Assembly: GCA_028554755.1 (NCBI GenBank)
Contig: JAPTOF010000024.1
Location: 3,844,001 to 3,908,000 of the forward strand
From: Cordia subcordata
Lineage: Eukaryota; Streptophyta; Magnoliopsida; Boraginales; Cordiaceae
Direction: 5' to 3'
Length of the DNA: 64,000 bases
This document shows positions 50,801-56,800 of the stretch, one piece after another (within the stretch, counting starts at the first letter, position 1; the number at the start of each line of letters is the position of its first letter). The position numbers and the translations under genes were made by a program. The notes under the pieces were generated by a model that searched no databases, was not told where the DNA came from, and saw only the letters and a list, made by a program, of their open reading frames with translations.

Positions 50801-53800
50801 ATTACCATTGGATGAATTTGGGGAATGCCGTGAAGTGGTGGAATGTGTAGTCAATAAAGCCTAATTGGAGAGAGTGGTATTCTGCAATTGAGAAAGCGAG
50901 GCAGAGATATTGGACACAGGAACACCTGTGTTCGAGGCTTCGTCTGAGTCATGTAAGACCCTCTGTTTATGCATAAGCTAACAAGCACGAAATTGCGAAA
51001 AGGACAGTAAGGAGTCCATGTTTTCAATGGTGGTGATGAATGGTCTGTATGATTTTGGGAGGCCTTCTAGAGTAATCATTACCAACTCCGCATCAGAAAC
51101 GCGATCACCGATAGCGGCAAGATTTGAAGCAAGGAGGCGAACCTACTGGAGATACTCAGCAATTGTCTGATCAATTTTTTTTTTTTTTAATGTTGCGTAA
51201 TGGATGCCGCCATAGCAATTGTCAAGAAATAGACTGATGAAGGACTTTTCCAGCGATACCCACAAATCTCGAGCTTCAAAGCCAAGCATTTGATAAACCA
51301 AGGTGTCAGAGGGGGTGGCAGCAATGCAAGCGAAAATAACCCGATCAGTACGATGCCATTCATCATAGGTAAGAGTAGAAACACTGGAGGAGGGAGAAGT
51401 AACCGTGGTTGATGAAGGAGTGCAAGCTGCCTCATCAGGAGATGCTGTTGCTGGTTTGTTTTTGGACATGGAGGTGGCAGTCAATGGCTTAGGAGTAAGA
51501 GAACCGTCAACATAAGGAGCTAAATTTAAAATGGAGAAAGTGCAAAAATTGAGTTTTCCAAACAAGGTAATTTGTGTTGTCCAACAAAACAGTTACAAAC
51601 ATTTTGACATTGGTTGCATCTCGAGAGAATAGGTAGTGGAGGAGGCCATAAAAGGGGAAAGAGACCCAAAGAAAGGATTGCTAAAGACGTGAGTCTATGT
51701 GCCCAGCTGATACCATGAAAGATTTAGAGAAAAAGGGATTTCACCATTGATTTTATCTGTATGGTATATCACAACATATATAGTACATGATAGATGACGT
51801 ATGATGACAAAATACTTGAGGTACAGATTAAAATAAACAAATAGGAAAAATTATGCGAATATCTATCATCCTTATCATGTAGATAATAAGCTAATTAGAT
51901 AAACTCTAAGGGGTAACATGCATTTTTAGCTGGCCATTGACCACAACTTTCTGTGAGTTTACTGAAATAAAAGAACCAAATTGGCCGTGAATCATAAAAA
52001 TAGAAGTTCAGGCAGCATCTTGAAATGGAGCTTTGCATGATGTAAATCTAAAGCTATGAATTTGACTCCCAAAACATGGTCCATGTAAATGGGCAAGTTT
52101 CATTTTCTTTCTGACTCTATTTTCATTGCCCATATTTCTGTTGAAACTATACGCGGTTCATGAGTAGTTCTCATAGGATGCAGTATCAGATTATGATGGG
52201 TTACCGGATTCAGGTGCATGCTCCAAAGTTAAAGAAAACATTTGCTGGTAGCCATATTTTACAGTCAAAACTATTGTGGGATATTACCAAATATTTAAGA
52301 ATAGTAACTTTTTTTCTTTGTCCAGTTTGAGATTCTTTGATAATAGAGATCAATTCTCTTTTCTTACATCTTCAAAAAGCGCCTTGATATAGTTATTTTT
52401 CTAATTTCTGCATTCAATTTGAAGAAGTTTTTTGCTTTATGTCTTTCAATCTATATATTTATTTATTTATTTTCTTTATATATGATATATAGATAGATAT
52501 AGATATAAGATTTTTACAGTTTCTACAAGGATAAAACAGAAATGTATTTTCTAAAATTTAATTTTAGGTAAGATGTCGATTGTAATCATATTATTATTTT
52601 TTTGGAGAGATTTGCAATAATTGAGGAGAATATTTAAATTGAAAAACTAAAATTAGAAAATGATTTGATTAAAAAAAAAAAGAAAAGAAAAGCAATGAAG
52701 ATAAATAATATATTTATTAGAGTTTAACTCACTTTTGGAGAATTGAAGAATTAGGCCATATGTTATTAAAAGAAAGATAAGCGTGAAATTTTATGATTAG
52801 AAATGAACAAATTATTGGTCTGTGTTTCTGAGTAATCCGTGACTGACGAATTATTACCAAAAAAAGGAAAAAGAAAATGCATGAACTCTATTTTGTATAA
52901 TATATACATATAGACTACAACTTAAAAATTTAGATTAGGAAATTAGTTTTCTTTATCAATGATAATGCTCAATTTAGATTAAGAAATAAATTTGCACGGG
53001 TATCACTCTAGATTAGTATCAAATACTTGATCAAAGAAATAATGTTCTAAGATAATATATCATGAAATAAAAGGAAAAATTTTGGAGGAAAAGAATTTTG
53101 AAAACGAGGATACATGATATTGTTAAACATAACATATACTCTACTTTATATAATTTAATATAAAGATTAGTTGCAAAAATTATAATGATGAATTGTGTTA
53201 GAAACTTTAAATTAAAAAATAAATTGTGCTTGATAGAAAATAATGTTAGATCTTGAGTATTGTGAACTCTTATTTAGCTCACCTCAAATAATTCCAGTGG
53301 ATGTTTGCGGCCATGTCTCTACAAAGCACATACATTGGATATGTTTTTTAAGCAAGGTAAAGAATATATAAAGAATTTGTAGGGCTGATCGTTGGTGGTT
53401 ACTGAAAATATTTGAACATTAGTCTAAAAATTAATTTATACTTGAAGAAAAATAATGTTCAATTAGATTAGCTTCTATACTTGACGAAATAAGTGTTAAA
53501 TTTGAAATAGAAAAGCAATAGATAAATATAAACTAATACTCAATTGGGAATTAAAAATTAGTTTAGGAAATGAGTTCCAATTGACAGACAATAACACTCA
53601 ATTTTATCCATGGGTATGGTTTCAGATTAATATTAATTAGTTGATCAATAAAATAATGCTCATTTACGATATAAAATCTTTGTACAAAATAAATTTGTTC
53701 TTGACGAAATACAAAATGTTTGATCTATACTTGACAGAACATTATATGTCTCCATGAAGCACATATTATGTTCTTTGAGTGAGGCAAAGAAGCTCTAAAC

Positions 53801-56800
53801 ATTTTGTAGGGTTGAATATAAGCTTCTAAAGAATATTTTTGAATGCTATTTGCATATGGAAAAAGTATTAATAATTAGGGAAAAAATATAGTTAAATTAG
53901 GTAATAGTTGTACATATATAGAAAAGTAGACTAAAGGGGCGTTAGGTTCACGGAATGGTTTTTAATTCCCATGAATCACATTCTTATCTGGGGAATGTTA
54001 TTGAAATTGTTTGGTATCCTAAAAAGATTCCTGGAAAAATTAAAAATAATTTCTGGAAATATTACTTGTTTTTTAGTTTAAATTCAATATTTTTGGGAAT
54101 CTTGAGTTGTTTTCCAAAAATGACCTAATTCAAAAAAGATGTCAAATTTGTTTGTGTTGTGTGTGTAATGTCTAGTGTGTGTGATGTGTATATGTAGGAC
54201 GTGTCTTGTGTGTAATGTATGTGTGCAATGTGTGAAGTGTGTGTAATGCGTGTGCAATATGTGTAGTATGTGTGTGTAGTATGTGTACAATATTTGTAGT
54301 ATGTATGGGTACTGTGTGTGGTATGTGAAATTTATATTAGTTTAATATGTGTTGTACGCATAAAGAATGTGTAATGCGTGTGCATTGTGTACATAATGTT
54401 TGTACAATATGTCTAGCATGTCTGTAATGTGTATATCATGTGTAAGTTGTCTATGTAATATGTGTGCATGGTGTCTGTAATGTGTGTATTTGATCATGTG
54501 GGTGTTGACCAAATGTGTGAGTTAAAAGGAAGAAAATAATAGAAAAAAGGTAATTTTGTTCTTGCTAATATGGTTACTTTTGTTTTTTAGTGTGCCCAAC
54601 ACATTCCACAACTCGGGAATGCAAGATTCCCACCTCCTCACATGGGAATGAAAATTGGGAACTCATGTCAATATTGGATTTCTGGAATGTGATATTCATA
54701 GTAATGTTTTTCTATTCTCTGAACCAAATATGGGACTCTTAACATTCTTGGCCTTGCATTTGTGAAAATCTTATGAGATTCCATGAACCAATGCGCCTAA
54801 ATGTTTTCTTGGATGGAGGAGAGTGCTTGGAATGATGACATGTGGCATGTACTTAAAAAGGCATGGACATTTGCTTTTATAATATATAGATTAATGTTTG
54901 AATAATGATGTAGTTAGGTAGTAATTAGCATGTAAAGATGAGGTGTTAATTGTAAATATTCCAATTAGTTAATTGTTTCCTAAGTTTAGGAGGTAAGCTT
55001 TTCTTGATTTTGCTCTCTAGGTCTTGTAGCTTCTTTATAAACCCTACTATGTTTTGGTTAACATAGGAGGTGGTTCTTCCCTTTCTCAGAACTATTCAAA
55101 TTGCTACTTCTCTATGTTTGATATTCTCTGAAAGGGTATTTCTCTATGATTGCTCAATCTAGTACTGCATAATGAAAAGGATTTAAGCAGGAAAAGAGAG
55201 AGAAAAGGATTCCCGGGAAAGTCGTTCAACAACTTAAACTTCTACTAAGTCTGAACAGATTGACTTGCATTAATGCTAGAGGACTACAATTAGGGGTTAT
55301 GACAAAATAAAGACATGCATAAACTAGGTTGTGACAAAATCAGAATGCATAAACTGGTCATTCTTTATAAGAGCATAATGTTTCATGGGAAGAAAGGGAA
55401 TGATTATTCTATTTTATGTGAGAAGTAGGTGGCAGAGCAGCCAGTTTCGCTCACCAAGTATTATCCTACCACGTTGAGACAAGGGCAAGGGTAATTTTAT
55501 TCGATATTGCTGGACTCGAAGCGAACAGGACCCTGCAGAGAAGATCATCCTCACTGCTATCTCATTCAGTTGAACACCCTTCTGGACCCTTAACTAGAGA
55601 ATATGGTGGTTTGATGAGTTGGCCAGAACATTTTTACAAGCAAAAATCTCGTCCTAATCTGGAAGAGAATGATCAAAAAGTAAATAACTTGTCTGCCCGG
55701 GCAATGCAGTTGAGCATCTTTGGCAGCACAGTAAGTTCGATAACAGATCTTCCTTCATGTTTATGTATTTTTTATTTTCTGAATGATATCTAAGACATGA
55801 AGGACACATCAGTATATCGTCAATCCTCATGAATCAAAACATATATGTGGTTTCTTCTCTGAATTAAATTTATTAACTTATACCCAGAGTTATTTGAAGG
55901 ATTTCTCCTGCTAGTGTCCATTGCAACCCTCTTGTAGCTTTGCTATAGACACAGAACATCCTCATAATTTAAATACCTAGACTTAGGAGTGGCCTCACCT
56001 GTTTCCTTTCTCCCACCACCTCTCTTCAACACGCTGGTCACTCTACTAGCACCTGCATCGCTGTCCTTTCCTCACAACATATGTACCTTCACCTTTTATT
56101 CTTTTTCATCATATAGCATCTTTCTTCTTTAAATGGTGTCCCTTTCTCTGTCTAGTTCTCCTCTCTATATCCTTTCATTTATCCAATTGTTTGACATTAA
56201 ATCCATAAGGAAGAGAATTTTAATCATGATACATTAACTTTTGTTTTTGACAATATACTCTGATTTTATGTGGGAAACTCGCACATCTTGTTAAAGTTAA
56301 TGAAAAAGGAACAGGGACTTGGTAAATCCAAAAGTTTGAATATTTATGTTTAGGTTTATAATCTGTAAGGGACTTGTGTGTCTTTATGGGAAACCACGAG
56401 GCACTTATGTGCAATCAACACTTCATGGTATTGTACAGCTAGCTAACTTATTCGGTTGCAGTCATTTATGGAAAGCAAAAGCAACCTTGAATTCATCCTT
56501 AAAGTTTGATTTTCCTTTTTTTCTTTTTCCTTACTTGTAACCGTCAATCCAATTGCTCATATAACTTGATTTTGCATTGAGATGCTCTGTTCTCTAATAT
56601 TTTTTAGACTAATTGTCACTATTTGCTTGTTTTGTTTCATTCATCAGATAACCAATGGACAACGGCATCTGGCCAATCTTCCGCCAAATACAAAACCCAG
56701 ACCATCCCATAGTCAATCCTTTCCTAGAGTTCCTACGAGTTCTACTCGTCCTCTTGTTTCTGTCAGATCGGAAGGCTCTAGTACCATGGCAAAGAAATCC

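Larger units (their letters stand above)
41325..51877 (-). mobile_element. Ty1/copia retrotransposon E, minus strand, host of nested insertions
   Basis: Minus-strand LTRs start TGATAAGGATGATAG and end CTTTCA; 3' LTR 41325-41484, 5' LTR 51716-51877. The PBS follows the 5' LTR as TGGTATCAGCTGGGC. Flanks TATAG (41320-41324) and TGTAG (51878-51882) look like a target duplication with one change. Interrupted by a mini LTR element (43441-43709), copia F (44332-49510) and a MITE (50560-50787); removing these leaves about 4.9 kb. The LTRs differ at roughly 15 percent of positions by eye. All domains are broken. Antisense in SOS1 intron 21. Confidence 0.88.

Noticed and set aside
54084..54290. Tyr/Thr/His-rich frame on the minus strand
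   Set aside because: It reads through the TG-rich minisatellite; low-complexity and not gene-like.
55435..55437. Alternative acceptor (GGCAG) for SOS1 exon 22
   Set aside because: It would shift the conserved [10 protein letters not shown] frame; the AAGTAG acceptor ending at 55428 keeps it.
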